From JBAXGE01 sp044344145 (GTDB lineage: Bacteria; Planctomycetota; Phycisphaerae; WQYP01): DNA of 9,118 nucleotides. Within the stretch, counting starts at the first letter, position 1; every line of letters starts with the position of its first letter. The notes beneath the pieces were generated by a model. The model was not told where the DNA came from. It worked only from the letters and a program-made list of their open reading frames with translations, and made no database searches. A program made the translations under genes and the position numbers. Of the stretch, positions 1 through 7,564 are shown piece after piece. The DNA lies in assembly GCA_044344145.1 (NCBI GenBank), contig JBIJDM010000108.1:1-9118 (forward strand), read 5' to 3'.

Positions 1-1135
1 TCACAAAATCGCCTTCACCGATACCGATCAACAGCTTATCACCCGCCAAAGTCACCGCGCCCAGCGCGGGATGGTCCATCTTGGTGGACCATAACAAGCG
101 GGGCTGCCCCAGTTTTTTCAGTTCCGCATCCGTTTCACTTCGCAGCGCCACCACCGCATGGCCATTGATGCCACTGCCGATATAGACCGTGCCATCATCC
201 GCAATCGCCGGTGCGCCTTCGGGATCAATGACCGTGTACTCCCACAGACGTTCGCCCGTGGAAATCCGCACGGCGATCACCACGCCCGGGCCTTCGGTCA
301 CTTTGCCCTGTTCATCTTCAATCGCGCCCGCGCCCACCACAGCCAGATCACCCAGCACCGCCGGCGAACCTTCGATATGATTCAGCGGGGTTTTCTGCGA
401 CCAGAGCAACTTGCCCGTGGCGGTTTCAAAACACAACAGCGCACAACCCTTGTCCGTATGCAGCCCCTGACCAATCACCAGATATTTGCCATCGGCACTC
501 AGTGACGGGGAACTGAAAAAACCTTTCAGCGGTTCCTTACCCGCCTGGGTTACTTCCCAAATCTTTTGCCCCCGAGCATCCAGACAAGTCAGGACGCCAT
601 AGAAGGTCCCCAAATCCTGCAGAATCCCGGCGGTATAAATCCGCCCGTTGTCCACCGCCACATCGGAGAGGTAATAGCTGCTGCCCTCGGACTTGTACTC
701 CCACAAGGGTTGCAGGCCCCGCGGGGCTGAGCCACCCAGATGGCCATTGCGAAGAAAATTGCCCCGACGATTGAAGGCCCCGGTGGGAAGCGTAGCAACC
801 GGTAGTGTTTCGGAAACCGTCGGGGTGTGACCGGCCAATTTTTCCTCGCGTAAGATCTGTAACGCCACCGCCGTCCAGTCAGTTTTGGCCACAGTTGCGG
901 GCGCCGTGCGGGCCGCGGTTTCGGTCGGCAAAGTCAGCCACCAGATGCCCCCCGCCACCGCCACCAACACCACCCCTGCAATCACGGGGATATGGGGCTT
1001 GCGCCGAAACAGCGCCAGTGCCTCCCGCGGCTTGAACAATAACACCACCACACTGCTGATCCCCGCCAGTACGGCGGGTAGCACGGCAATCCCGGCATTG
1101 GTCAGAATCGGTACCACACCCAGAGTATCAAACAT
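1..1135 (-). CDS. Membrane-anchored PQQ-like beta-propeller protein (3' end outside the window)
   Basis: Translating the minus strand from the ATG at 1135 gives 378 open codons that run off the window edge, so the C-terminus and stop codon are not seen. An AGGG Shine-Dalgarno core (1145-1142) lies six bases before the ATG. Two hydrophobic stretches, about residues 10-34 and 50-69, are separated by a basic stretch with FRRK. They predict an N-terminal membrane anchor with the rest outside the cytoplasm. After a linker, the RRGNFLRNG motif (about 123-131) resembles the N-terminal blade of outer-membrane-assembly-like PQQ propellers. Repeats of the PQQ type follow: LDARGQKIWEV (about 185), FETATGKLLWS (about 236) and ISTGERLWEY (about 291). 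PQQ-like repeats often serve as scaffolds without bound cofactor, and no dehydrogenase residues are recognisable here. It is the last visible gene of the putative operon, 51 bases after the FG-GAP gene. A 5-bp hairpin (1156-1169) sits in that gap. The propeller call is firm; the function is unknown. Confidence 0.88.
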   Translation of the reverse strand, partial: MFDTLGVVPILTNAGIAVLPAVLAGISSVVVLLFKPREALALFRRKPHIPVIAGVVLVAVAGGIWWLTLPTETAARTAPATVAKTDWTAVALQILREEKLAGHTPTVSETLPVATLPTGAFNRRGNFLRNGHLGGSAPRGLQPLWEYKSEGSSYYLSDVAVDNGRIYTAGILQDLGTFYGVLTCLDARGQKIWEVTQAGKEPLKGFFSSPSLSADGKYLVIGQGLHTDKGCALLCFETATGKLLWSQKTPLNHIEGSPAVLGDLAVVGAGAIEDEQGKVTEGPGVVIAVRISTGERLWEYTVIDPEGAPAIADDGTVYIGSGINGHAVVALRSETDAELKKLGQPRLLWSTKMDHPALGAVTLAGDKLLIGIGEGDFV

Positions 1136-1186
1136 AATTGTCCCTATTAAATAGCCCGCAGCCATGCGGCCCCGGAAGGTTTCTCG

Positions 1187-3070
1187 TCATTTGGCCTGCA
1201 ACACCACCGGTTGCGTCTGGTCTTTGAGCGGTAACTCCAACGTGCGTTTCTGCCCGGCGGTATCCTGCCAGTCCAGCAGCAGCGTGTTACCACTGCGCCC
1301 GCCGAGATGCTGCACCTCGCCGGCCCGCAACGTATAAATACCACACAGCCGTTTGCCGTTGGTGACACGATACGTCACCGGCCCGGCCACACCCGCCGGC
1401 AAACTCACATCCACCCCGGCCTTAGACCGATCTTTCGCCGCCTCACCGCTGAGTATCCACAACGCGCCGGCGTTGTCCACGGCCACCAGATCCGGGGTTG
1501 CATCACCATTGAGATCGGCAACAGTTCCGGCCTGGGCACCTTCCTGCAACGTACCCACTGCGGCCAGCGCGGGATCATCCAAAGTCAATTCCCGGCCAAA
1601 ACCGAAGCACGCGAAATTACGATTAAAGAAATGCTTGGGGGCCAGCGTGGCGTAAAACAGCGAGAAGCCCTGACGACCATCATTGTTCACATCCCACATA
1701 ACGCTGGTCTGAACCTTGGGGGCGTTCAGATTGCCATGATACGCCAGTTCCGCGGATTCAACGGTACGGTCTTTAAGTTGGGAGACGGTGCCCCCCGCCA
1801 GCAGCACACTACCATTACCGCCGGATACAATCAGGTCCAATTTGCCATCGGTATCAAAATCACCCACCAACACACTGCTGGGGGTATCTACCAGTTCCAT
1901 CAGACACTTGGCACCCGCCTGATATTGCCCCGGTTTGGTCGCCGTGAAACTCACATACCCTTTGCTGTAAACCGCCACGATATCCGACAGCCCAGTGCCG
2001 GCAAAATCCGCCACCGCACAAATACCGCCTGCGCCCAATGCCTGCAGCGCGTCTGCCGGGATGGCCAACGCCACCTGCTTCCAAGCCGCGTCGCCATCCG
2101 GCACCAGCACCACCGGCCCTTTGGTGGTACCCACCAACAGACCAGCGCGTTTGGCATCGCCCACATCCAGCGCGGCCAGCGAAACCACATCCGCCAGCGT
2201 CACCGGCAGTTTTTTCAGGCTAAATGTGCCATCTTCCGCCTGCTGGGCCAGACTTAATGCCGTACCATCCCAACTCATGATATCCATACGTCCCGTGCCG
2301 GCATAATTACCCGGCGCGGCCAGTTTGGAGGTGGTGGTCAGTTTCAGTTTGGCGGTGCCATCAGTGGGATTAGCACCGGTGCCGGATTGAATAAAACGAT
2401 CGCCACCCGTGGCCAGCACCAGCACTCCACTTCCCGCTTTGGGCCCCAAATCCACCGGAAGAGTACCGTTGACGCCCCCGGCCATGTCGGCAATTTTAAC
2501 TGGGTTGGCCCATTTCAAACGTGCCTCCACCGGAAAGTCCAGCGTGGGGTCCTGAATGACCGACCGCGCCACCAGCGCCATCGTCCGGGCGCCCCCGGCC
2601 CAGACCGCATCAATATCTTTGGGGTCTTTGTCCAGCCGATAGCAATCTTTTTCGGCATATAATGCGAACCATTTGGTCCCGACACACAGCAGTGCGGCGG
2701 GACTTTTTGAGCCCGGTTCGGCGCCCAAACGACTGGTCATCACCAGCGCCGGCGTGGCCGGGGAAGTGCCCAGAATCTCGTTAAACTCCGCCAGCGTGGC
2801 CTCCGGAGCGTCACTGATATCAATCACCGCAGCCCGAGGGGGCAATTTGTCGCCCTTGAGCACTTCACTGGTCTTCACGGTGATTTTATTGTCTTTGGGC
2901 GCAGCGAGTTCGATCACCGCCACCTGCGTGGCACCTTTCACCAGATCGTTGGGCGTAATTTGCTTATTAATTAAGGCCCAACCTGTACTTTGCAACGCCA
3001 ACAGCAGGGCCCCGGCCAACAACATCCGGCCCCGGACCACCTTCAGCAGACCATCTTTCATACCCGGCAT
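1187..3070 (-). CDS. Exported FG-GAP/VCBS-repeat beta-propeller protein
   Basis: This is a 627-residue protein. The ATG at 3070 is preceded by AGGAAGGG, with six bases between its end and the ATG; the alternative ATG three codons later is too far away. A basic N-terminus and a hydrophobic core (about residues 16-33) form a signal peptide. Residues 37-200 form a domain I cannot name. From about 205 to 541 there are repeats roughly 47-59 residues apart, beginning near residues 207, 255, 302, 355, 404, 460 and 519, which suits a seven-bladed integrin-like propeller. Calcium-loop motifs are clearest in late blades: DFDTDGKLD (404-412), DVNNDG (460-465) and DLNGDATPD (519-527). The tail (about 550-620), ending in a WQDTAGQKRTLEL segment, resembles the ASPIC/UnbV domain that often follows FG-GAP repeats, but this is tentative. 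The likely role is binding or adhesion outside the cytoplasm. It lies 31 bases after the GH123-like gene. The ligand is unknown. Confidence 0.9.
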   Translation of the reverse strand: MPGMKDGLLKVVRGRMLLAGALLLALQSTGWALINKQITPNDLVKGATQVAVIELAAPKDNKITVKTSEVLKGDKLPPRAAVIDISDAPEATLAEFNEILGTSPATPALVMTSRLGAEPGSKSPAALLCVGTKWFALYAEKDCYRLDKDPKDIDAVWAGGARTMALVARSVIQDPTLDFPVEARLKWANPVKIADMAGGVNGTLPVDLGPKAGSGVLVLATGGDRFIQSGTGANPTDGTAKLKLTTTSKLAAPGNYAGTGRMDIMSWDGTALSLAQQAEDGTFSLKKLPVTLADVVSLAALDVGDAKRAGLLVGTTKGPVVLVPDGDAAWKQVALAIPADALQALGAGGICAVADFAGTGLSDIVAVYSKGYVSFTATKPGQYQAGAKCLMELVDTPSSVLVGDFDTDGKLDLIVSGGNGSVLLAGGTVSQLKDRTVESAELAYHGNLNAPKVQTSVMWDVNNDGRQGFSLFYATLAPKHFFNRNFACFGFGRELTLDDPALAAVGTLQEGAQAGTVADLNGDATPDLVAVDNAGALWILSGEAAKDRSKAGVDVSLPAGVAGPVTYRVTNGKRLCGIYTLRAGEVQHLGGRSGNTLLLDWQDTAGQKRTLELPLKDQTQPVVLQAK

Positions 3071-3101
3071 ACTTCACCCTTCCTAAAAATCAGTCAATCC
3101 A

Positions 3102-4823
3102 TCACGGCTGCGTTTCGCCCGCCAAATTATAAATTTCCACCAGATCATCATGCCAACTGGCATCCGCACTCACGGTCTTTTGCCAGCTTTCACCGCCCTG
3201 TTTCGCCATGATCGCCTGACCGCGTTTCAAGAGCAAGTCACCCGCTTTGGTCGCATCCAACTTCTTGGCCGATACGGCCTGTTCGATGGCGATCCGCGCC
3301 TCAGCTTCAAACGCGCCTTCGGCCAGCATTTCCAGCCGTACCGTGGATACAACCCCATTCGGACCGGCGGCGGAAAACGCACTGACCTGGCCGCGATCCA
3401 AACGACAATACTTTAGTCCCGGATACGGACCCGCCCAGAGCGTACGAGTATGCTTCGAGCCCGTTTTGGGTGGGAGGGCCAGATAGTCCAGCCCGATCAT
3501 GCCATAACCAGCGCACGTACCCTGCTTGTGATTTCCGCAGGACAAATCAGCCGTCAGCCGCCAACGAATCGGCGGCGTGTCGTTTTCCACCCAACTGCGC
3601 AAGGAATTGAGCCGCAATTGATTCCACCCACCGCGCGCCTTGCCGGGGCCTGGGGTAAAATCGGGGCTGTGAAACAATTCCACTTCATTGCCATTACTGC
3701 CACGATTTCCGCTATAGCCATAGCCATGCGTAAAAGCCGCCCATTTCATCCCCGGTGCGATCTCATTGAAAAAGGCCACATTCGCCGCCGTGGGGTGGGC
3801 ATCACAGGACTGCCCCACCATGACATTCTCAGCTTTGGTGCCTAATTTCCCCACCCGCTCCACAATGCCTGCCAACGTGGCTTTGAAGGCCTCTTTCCCC
3901 GCCGCATAATTGGGCAAGGTAAAGGGTTCCATGGCCCCATTGGCCCCAAGCACCGTAACCTCGATATCTTCCCGGGTCGGGGCATTCTTCTTGTCCGACA
4001 GATGATTCTCCCACAGATACACCGTGACCAGCCGGGGCGCGCCGCAATATTTATGGTACAGAGCCAGATAGCGGTCAAATGCCGTAAAGTCTGGAGTCAA
4101 TTTACCACCGGTTTTGCGATATTGGATCAACCCAAACTCGTTGCCAATATAAGCCTGGCCAATTACCGGTATGATCAGAACGTTGTTACCGATCCGCCCC
4201 TGCAAAGCCAGCGATGCTTCCAGCAACTTGAAGTGGGCGTCCGAATACGGTTGCACGCCATAACGCAGAGCGACACTATCGGCCGATTGCAGTGTCTCGG
4301 TCAACAACTGACGCTGCTTGGGCACCACAAACTTACCCACGGTCAGTTCCAACGGCATTTTCTTGCCATTGATGGTCAATTCACTTTTATATAACCCGGG
4401 GACGGCCGTCTCTGGCACCGTCACCGTCAGCCACACGGGTTGCAGCGCTTCGCCGGGGATCAACTTATCCGACAACGCATCGAAGCGTTCTTCCACCCCA
4501 TAGTCGAAGGTCCCACCGGCCAGATCGGGTTTGCGGGTCGGATAGCGAACTTGTATTGCGGTGGCGGGAATGGTTCCCGGCCCCACCAGCGGGCCAGCCT
4601 GCACCGGCAGTGCGGAAATCGCCCCGCCGGTCTTGACCAACACTTCACCCGAGGCAAATCCGCCGCGCGGGGCCACCAGCCGCACCAGCTTTGGCGCATC
4701 CGTGGGCAGGGTGTAGCCCACCGTCACCGGAGTGGTCGGGTCCACCGGTACCACCTGAGCGCATACATACTGGGTTGCCAGCGCCACCGCCGACAACACG
4801 AGCAGAAGCATTTTACATTTCAC
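3102..4823 (-). CDS. Exported GH123/DUF4091-like glycoside-hydrolase-related protein
   Basis: This is a 573-residue protein starting at a GTG (4823). GGAG lies eight bases upstream, while the in-frame ATG at 4811 would be 20 bases away, so GTG is preferred. The signal peptide has a hydrophobic core at about residues 5-17 and likely cleavage after YVCA (residue 22). A beta-sandwich-like region follows, containing WLTVTVPETAVPGLYKSEL (131-149), which is characteristic of the N-terminal domain of GH123 and related DUF4091 proteins. Residues about 170-450 look like a TIM-barrel-type region (segments VLIIPVIGQAY, VTVYLWENHL and MKWAAFTHGYGY). A C-terminal segment, STVRLEMLAEGAFEAEARI (493-511), matches the DUF4091 pattern of an R-x-E-x-L-x-x-G helix. 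GH123 enzymes act on beta-N-acetylgalactosaminides with a neighbouring Asp-Glu pair; here the equivalent site appears to read CDAHP (340-344), with Ala342 in place of Glu. It may be a non-catalytic relative or a family with different chemistry. It lies 68 bases after the lyase-like gene. Confidence 0.75.
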   Translation of the reverse strand: MKCKMLLLVLSAVALATQYVCAQVVPVDPTTPVTVGYTLPTDAPKLVRLVAPRGGFASGEVLVKTGGAISALPVQAGPLVGPGTIPATAIQVRYPTRKPDLAGGTFDYGVEERFDALSDKLIPGEALQPVWLTVTVPETAVPGLYKSELTINGKKMPLELTVGKFVVPKQRQLLTETLQSADSVALRYGVQPYSDAHFKLLEASLALQGRIGNNVLIIPVIGQAYIGNEFGLIQYRKTGGKLTPDFTAFDRYLALYHKYCGAPRLVTVYLWENHLSDKKNAPTREDIEVTVLGANGAMEPFTLPNYAAGKEAFKATLAGIVERVGKLGTKAENVMVGQSCDAHPTAANVAFFNEIAPGMKWAAFTHGYGYSGNRGSNGNEVELFHSPDFTPGPGKARGGWNQLRLNSLRSWVENDTPPIRWRLTADLSCGNHKQGTCAGYGMIGLDYLALPPKTGSKHTRTLWAGPYPGLKYCRLDRGQVSAFSAAGPNGVVSTVRLEMLAEGAFEAEARIAIEQAVSAKKLDATKAGDLLLKRGQAIMAKQGGESWQKTVSADASWHDDLVEIYNLAGETQP

Positions 4824-4891
4824 GAAGCTGACTCCAAACTAAATTCATGACCTTACGGGCCACGTGCACGCACCTTGGAGAACACATTTAT

Positions 4892-6643
4892 TTACTTGCC
4901 AAAGACCCCGAGCTTCAAGTGCCCGTCGGCCACCGTCAACGTCTGTTTGCCGATGGTAATCGTCGCACCGTCCGCCACCGGTTTGGGTTGCTCACCATTG
5001 GAAAGCGTCAGGATGGTCACCTTGGTAGTGCCAATCGTAAGGCGTGTAATCACGGCCTTTTTCCTAGAGGTGGCTTTTACATCGCCAATGATCGCAAACA
5101 ACGCCGGTGCGCCGCTGGCCTTGGAATAATCCACCACCAGCGCATTGCCCTTCTCATCGGCCAACTCCATCGAGCCATCTGTGGCCGCGCGATAGTGCGC
5201 AGTTTTACCGCTCAAGCCACCGAAACTCATCTTCTCACCAAGACCCCAAACCACGGTTCCGCTCCTGACGACACCGCCCTTATAACCACCCAGTCCATGT
5301 TTGAGCAGAGTCGTCATGATGACATCGTCGCCATCCTGCCATTGGTTACGGGCGACATAATAGCCGTGGATATCATCCACCATCACATGCGGCAGCACTT
5401 CATCGGGATCGCGGGTCTTGGCGGGCCAATTAACGAATGCATACACCGCCAGATGAGGATACGCTTCGGCATTGTAGATGTTCTTGGGACTGGCTTCGAC
5501 GAACTTGTCGTAAATCCAGGCCACGGCTTCGGACTCTTCCGGTTTCACCGCCCCCATACCCTGGGCAAAGTCGCCCAAGTGCGAGATGATGTCCCGCTTG
5601 TACATATTGTTGTCGCCATAATCGCCGCGATGGGCAATCTGGGGGTCTTTGCCGTTGGAAACAATTTCGTGCATCAGGTGCAGAAAGGTGTACCGGGCAT
5701 CAGGCCGGGAGGTGATGTAGTCTTTACCACCGGCAATCTTCAGACTCTGGATCATGGGGATGACGCCATTATTGGCCGCGATGCGTCCGCACGAAGTCCC
5801 TTCCGCAAACCAGCCCATATTGCCGAACCCCTCACCGAGTAGTTTCACCAACGAGGCTTCCGAGGTGGCCAAAACTTTGGCCAGCCGGGCATTGTCCGCG
5901 CCGGGATCACCCGCGAACGCCAGCGCGGTGATGGCCGGGCCAAAAATATACGCGCCATAGTGGTTGCTACCGGGCGGATAGCCCCCGCCGGAGGCGAGTG
6001 ATTCTAAGTTATATTTCTTGGCCTTGGTAGTGCTCCATTCCATTTTCTGCACCCGTTCAACCACCGACTTGTTGTAGTCGGCGGGCCAGGCGTCATAGCA
6101 CAAATCGTAAGCCAGCACGATACTTTGTAGCACGAACGCCGTGCGGAAGCCCGTGCCCGGCATGGTCCAGTTGTAGCGGGAATCGCGGTCCACCTGACCT
6201 TCAAAAATCTTGTCCACACACTGCTTGGCCAGATCGGCGTATTTTTTGTCGCCGGTGAGCTGATACAACAGACCAAACCCCGCGCCATGCGACAGGGTGA
6301 ACGTGCCCTCGGGTTGTTTGCTTAATGCCCCTTCATCCACACTGTTGACCGGCTTGTCCTGACAGAATTTCGTGGGCATGGCATCGCCCCCACCGAGCAA
6401 TACCTTCAGTTGGGCAATGATTTTCTTGCCATCTTCGGTTTCGGCTTTTTTCTTAAGTGCGGGCAAATCGGCCTTGCGGAATAACAACCGCGGATGTTCG
6501 CCAGCCTGCGGGGCGACATAGCCCGAGACCGGTACGGAAAAAGGCGCCGTTTTGTCCGTTTGGGCCGACAGGGTCGCCCCCAAACACGATACGCCAACCG
6601 CAACCGCTAACACCAAGGAACGCTGGGTGAGATGCCCGAACAT
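4892..6643 (-). CDS. Exported heparinase II/III-like (alpha/alpha-toroid) polysaccharide lyase family protein
   Basis: This is a 583-residue protein. The ATG at 6643 follows AGGAG with a six-base spacer, an excellent ribosome-binding site. A signal peptide covers about residues 1-27, with likely cleavage after LSA. The segment HPRLLFRKADLPALKKKAE (50-68) is the typical opening of chondroitin-AC/alginate-lyase-like and heparinase II/III-like toroids. Helical repeats follow, with GFGLLYQLTGDKKYADLA (122-139), an SNHYGAYIFGPAITALA block (226-242) and GFGNMGWFAEGTSCGR (272-287). Asn227, His228, Tyr229 and Glu281 are candidate active-site residues, by analogy with lyases that use Asn/His/Tyr sets. 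Residues about 425-580 form a beta-rich C-terminal domain opening with YYVARNQWQDGDDVIM, as in heparinase sandwiches, but no His-x-His or His-x-Asp block is visible after it. It is the first gene of the minus-strand operon. The expected role is beta-elimination of a uronic-acid polysaccharide in the periplasm. The fold call is good; activity and substrate are uncertain. Confidence 0.78.
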   Translation of the reverse strand: MFGHLTQRSLVLAVAVGVSCLGATLSAQTDKTAPFSVPVSGYVAPQAGEHPRLLFRKADLPALKKKAETEDGKKIIAQLKVLLGGGDAMPTKFCQDKPVNSVDEGALSKQPEGTFTLSHGAGFGLLYQLTGDKKYADLAKQCVDKIFEGQVDRDSRYNWTMPGTGFRTAFVLQSIVLAYDLCYDAWPADYNKSVVERVQKMEWSTTKAKKYNLESLASGGGYPPGSNHYGAYIFGPAITALAFAGDPGADNARLAKVLATSEASLVKLLGEGFGNMGWFAEGTSCGRIAANNGVIPMIQSLKIAGGKDYITSRPDARYTFLHLMHEIVSNGKDPQIAHRGDYGDNNMYKRDIISHLGDFAQGMGAVKPEESEAVAWIYDKFVEASPKNIYNAEAYPHLAVYAFVNWPAKTRDPDEVLPHVMVDDIHGYYVARNQWQDGDDVIMTTLLKHGLGGYKGGVVRSGTVVWGLGEKMSFGGLSGKTAHYRAATDGSMELADEKGNALVVDYSKASGAPALFAIIGDVKATSRKKAVITRLTIGTTKVTILTLSNGEQPKPVADGATITIGKQTLTVADGHLKLGVFGK

Positions 6644-6866
6644 ACCGATCTCCTAAAAAAGTTAAAACACTTCCTCCCATCAACGAATTGGCTGTCAACG
6701 CCATTGCACTGGCATCGGGCCTACACCAGTGCACTCTGGTCCAAGCCACAGAACAGACTGGATAGTACAACGGACGGCCGCAGGATTTATTTCGTTTCAG
6801 AAAAAATACCCCCATCGTGAACAAGAATCCCACGCACACGCGACCAACTTTCACGCTTTCGCGTAT
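6644..6866. other. Divergent intergenic region upstream of the minus-strand operon
   Basis: No credible gene is present here. The minus-strand side carries the AGGAG ribosome-binding site (6654-6650) of the lyase-like gene and an operator-like inverted repeat listed separately. A perfect TTGACA hexamer lies on the minus strand at 6698-6693, but no -10 box is found at 16-18 bases, so I do not call a sigma-70 promoter for the operon. The plus-strand end holds a CGCTTTCGCG element (6854-6863) just before the lipoprotein promoter. Confidence 0.6.
6705..6740. promoter_or_regulatory. Operator-like overlapping inverted repeats upstream of the lyase-like operon
   Basis: TGCACTGG (6705-6712) and CCAGTGCA (6726-6733) are perfect 8-bp complementary arms separated by 13 bases. 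A second, shorter inverted pair, ACCAG (6725-6729) and CTGGT (6736-6740), overlaps the right arm. The cluster lies 62-97 bases upstream of the ATG of the first operon gene, where a transcription factor could bind or where the leader RNA could fold. No regulator gene lies in the window. Function is inferred from symmetry and position only. Confidence 0.35.
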
Positions 6867-6918
6867 TTAATCTAGTCATTGTTGTTCGCTATAATTGAAC
6901 GTCCGGTGGTGTTACCGG
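6867..6918 (+). promoter_or_regulatory. Sigma-70-type promoter and leader hairpin of the SYLF lipoprotein gene
   Basis: A perfect TATAAT -10 box lies at 6890-6895. With a 17-base spacer the -35 position reads TTAATC (6867-6872), only three of six consensus bases, so activity may need an activator. Transcription would start near 6902, leaving a leader of about 50 bases. CCGGT (6903-6907) and ACCGG (6914-6918) form a short hairpin at the start of that leader. The gene's AAGGAG ribosome-binding site is at 6940-6945. Confidence 0.6.
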
Positions 6919-6951
6919 CACGCTTTATAAACCTTGGACAAGGAGACCCGC

Positions 6952-7497
6952 ATGTTCCGGATCATGTCGCTGTGCATAATCATGGTATTGTCTTTGTGGG
7001 CATTCACCGGCTGTTCCACCGCCCCGCAGTCAGCCGAGGGTAAGACCGATATCATCCGTGAAGCAGACCAGACGCTGGCCCTGGCCAAAACCAATGATGC
7101 CAGTTTCGCCCGCTTCCTGCAGTCCGCCTACGGCTACGCGGTATTTCCGACCGTGGGCAAAGGCGCCATCGGCATTGGCGGGGCCTACGGCAAGGGGGTG
7201 CTGTACGAAGGCGCTGCCCCGGTGGGTTATTGCGATGTGAGTCAGGGCACCATCGGCTTCCAACTCGGCGGGCAAGCCTATACCGAAGTAATCGTGTTTG
7301 CCACCAAGGAGGCCTGTAACGAGTTCAAGAGCGGCGACTTTACCTTTGACGCTCAGGCCACCGCCGTGGCCCTGAAATCCGGCGCTGGAGCCAACGCCAA
7401 ATACACCAACGGCGTGGCGGTTTTCACCATGGCCGAAAACGGTCTGATGTTCGAAGCCTCCATTGGCGGGCAGAAATTCAGTTACCTGCCCAAGTAA
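6952..7497 (+). CDS. SYLF/YSC84-domain lipoprotein
   Basis: This is a 181-residue protein. The ATG at 6952 is chosen because GGAG (6942-6945) lies six bases upstream; the longer frame from a TTG at 6934 would overlap that ribosome-binding site. The N-terminus is a lipoprotein signal (hydrophobic residues 4-18) ending in the lipobox FTGC, with Cys21 as the predicted lipidated residue. The rest matches the SYLF (formerly DUF500, YSC84) domain: DQTLALAKTNDASFARFLQ (39-57), AYGYAVFPTVGKGAIGIGG (59-77), GAYGKG (77-82), GTIGFQLGGQAYTEVIVF (99-116), FKSGDFTFDAQA (125-136), NGVAVFTM (153-160) and GLMFEASIGGQKFSYLP (164-180). SYLF domains bind phosphoinositides in eukaryotes; bacterial versions are envelope lipoproteins of unclear role. 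It is a single-gene unit with its own promoter and terminator, divergent from the polysaccharide operon and convergent with the esterase gene, so a functional link to either is not shown. Confidence 0.95.
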   Translation: MFRIMSLCIIMVLSLWAFTGCSTAPQSAEGKTDIIREADQTLALAKTNDASFARFLQSAYGYAVFPTVGKGAIGIGGAYGKGVLYEGAAPVGYCDVSQGTIGFQLGGQAYTEVIVFATKEACNEFKSGDFTFDAQATAVALKSGAGANAKYTNGVAVFTMAENGLMFEASIGGQKFSYLPK

Positions 7498-7518
7498 CCT
7501 CCCCCCTATGCATGTTCG

Positions 7519-7551
7519 CGGGGCGCCCGGCCATCGGGCGCCCCGTTTTTT
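7519..7551 (+). terminator. Intrinsic terminator after the SYLF lipoprotein gene
   Basis: Two perfectly complementary 11-base GC-rich arms (7519-7529 and 7535-7545) enclose a five-base loop, GCCAT, and are followed directly by six T residues (7546-7551). It begins 22 bases after the stop codon of the lipoprotein gene. On the minus strand the hairpin lies 14 bases beyond the esterase stop codon but is not followed by a T-run, so it is a good terminator only for the plus strand. It would still place a stable hairpin at the 3' end of the esterase transcript. Confidence 0.93.
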
Positions 7552-7564
7552 ATGCGCCGCGCAC

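Noticed and set aside
1156..1169. Hairpin between the FG-GAP and PQQ-type genes as a terminator
   Set aside because: The stem is only five base pairs and no T-run follows on the minus strand; it more likely has no terminating role.
1307..2257. 316-codon open frame on the plus strand
   Set aside because: It lies wholly antisense to the FG-GAP gene, has no family-like segments, and its His/Arg/Gln-rich composition is typical of a shadow frame in GC-rich DNA.
4847..5842. 331-codon open frame on the plus strand
   Set aside because: It is antisense to the lyase-like gene, which has a signal peptide, a strong ribosome-binding site and recognisable motifs; the plus-strand frame has none.
6693..6698. 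Perfect TTGACA on the minus strand as the operon -35 box
   Set aside because: No acceptable -10 hexamer lies 16-18 bases downstream; that stretch is GGGAGGAAG-rich.
6934..6951. TTG start extending the lipoprotein by six codons
   Set aside because: It would overlap the AAGGAG site that is correctly spaced for the ATG at 6952, and it would put charged residues before the lipoprotein signal without benefit.
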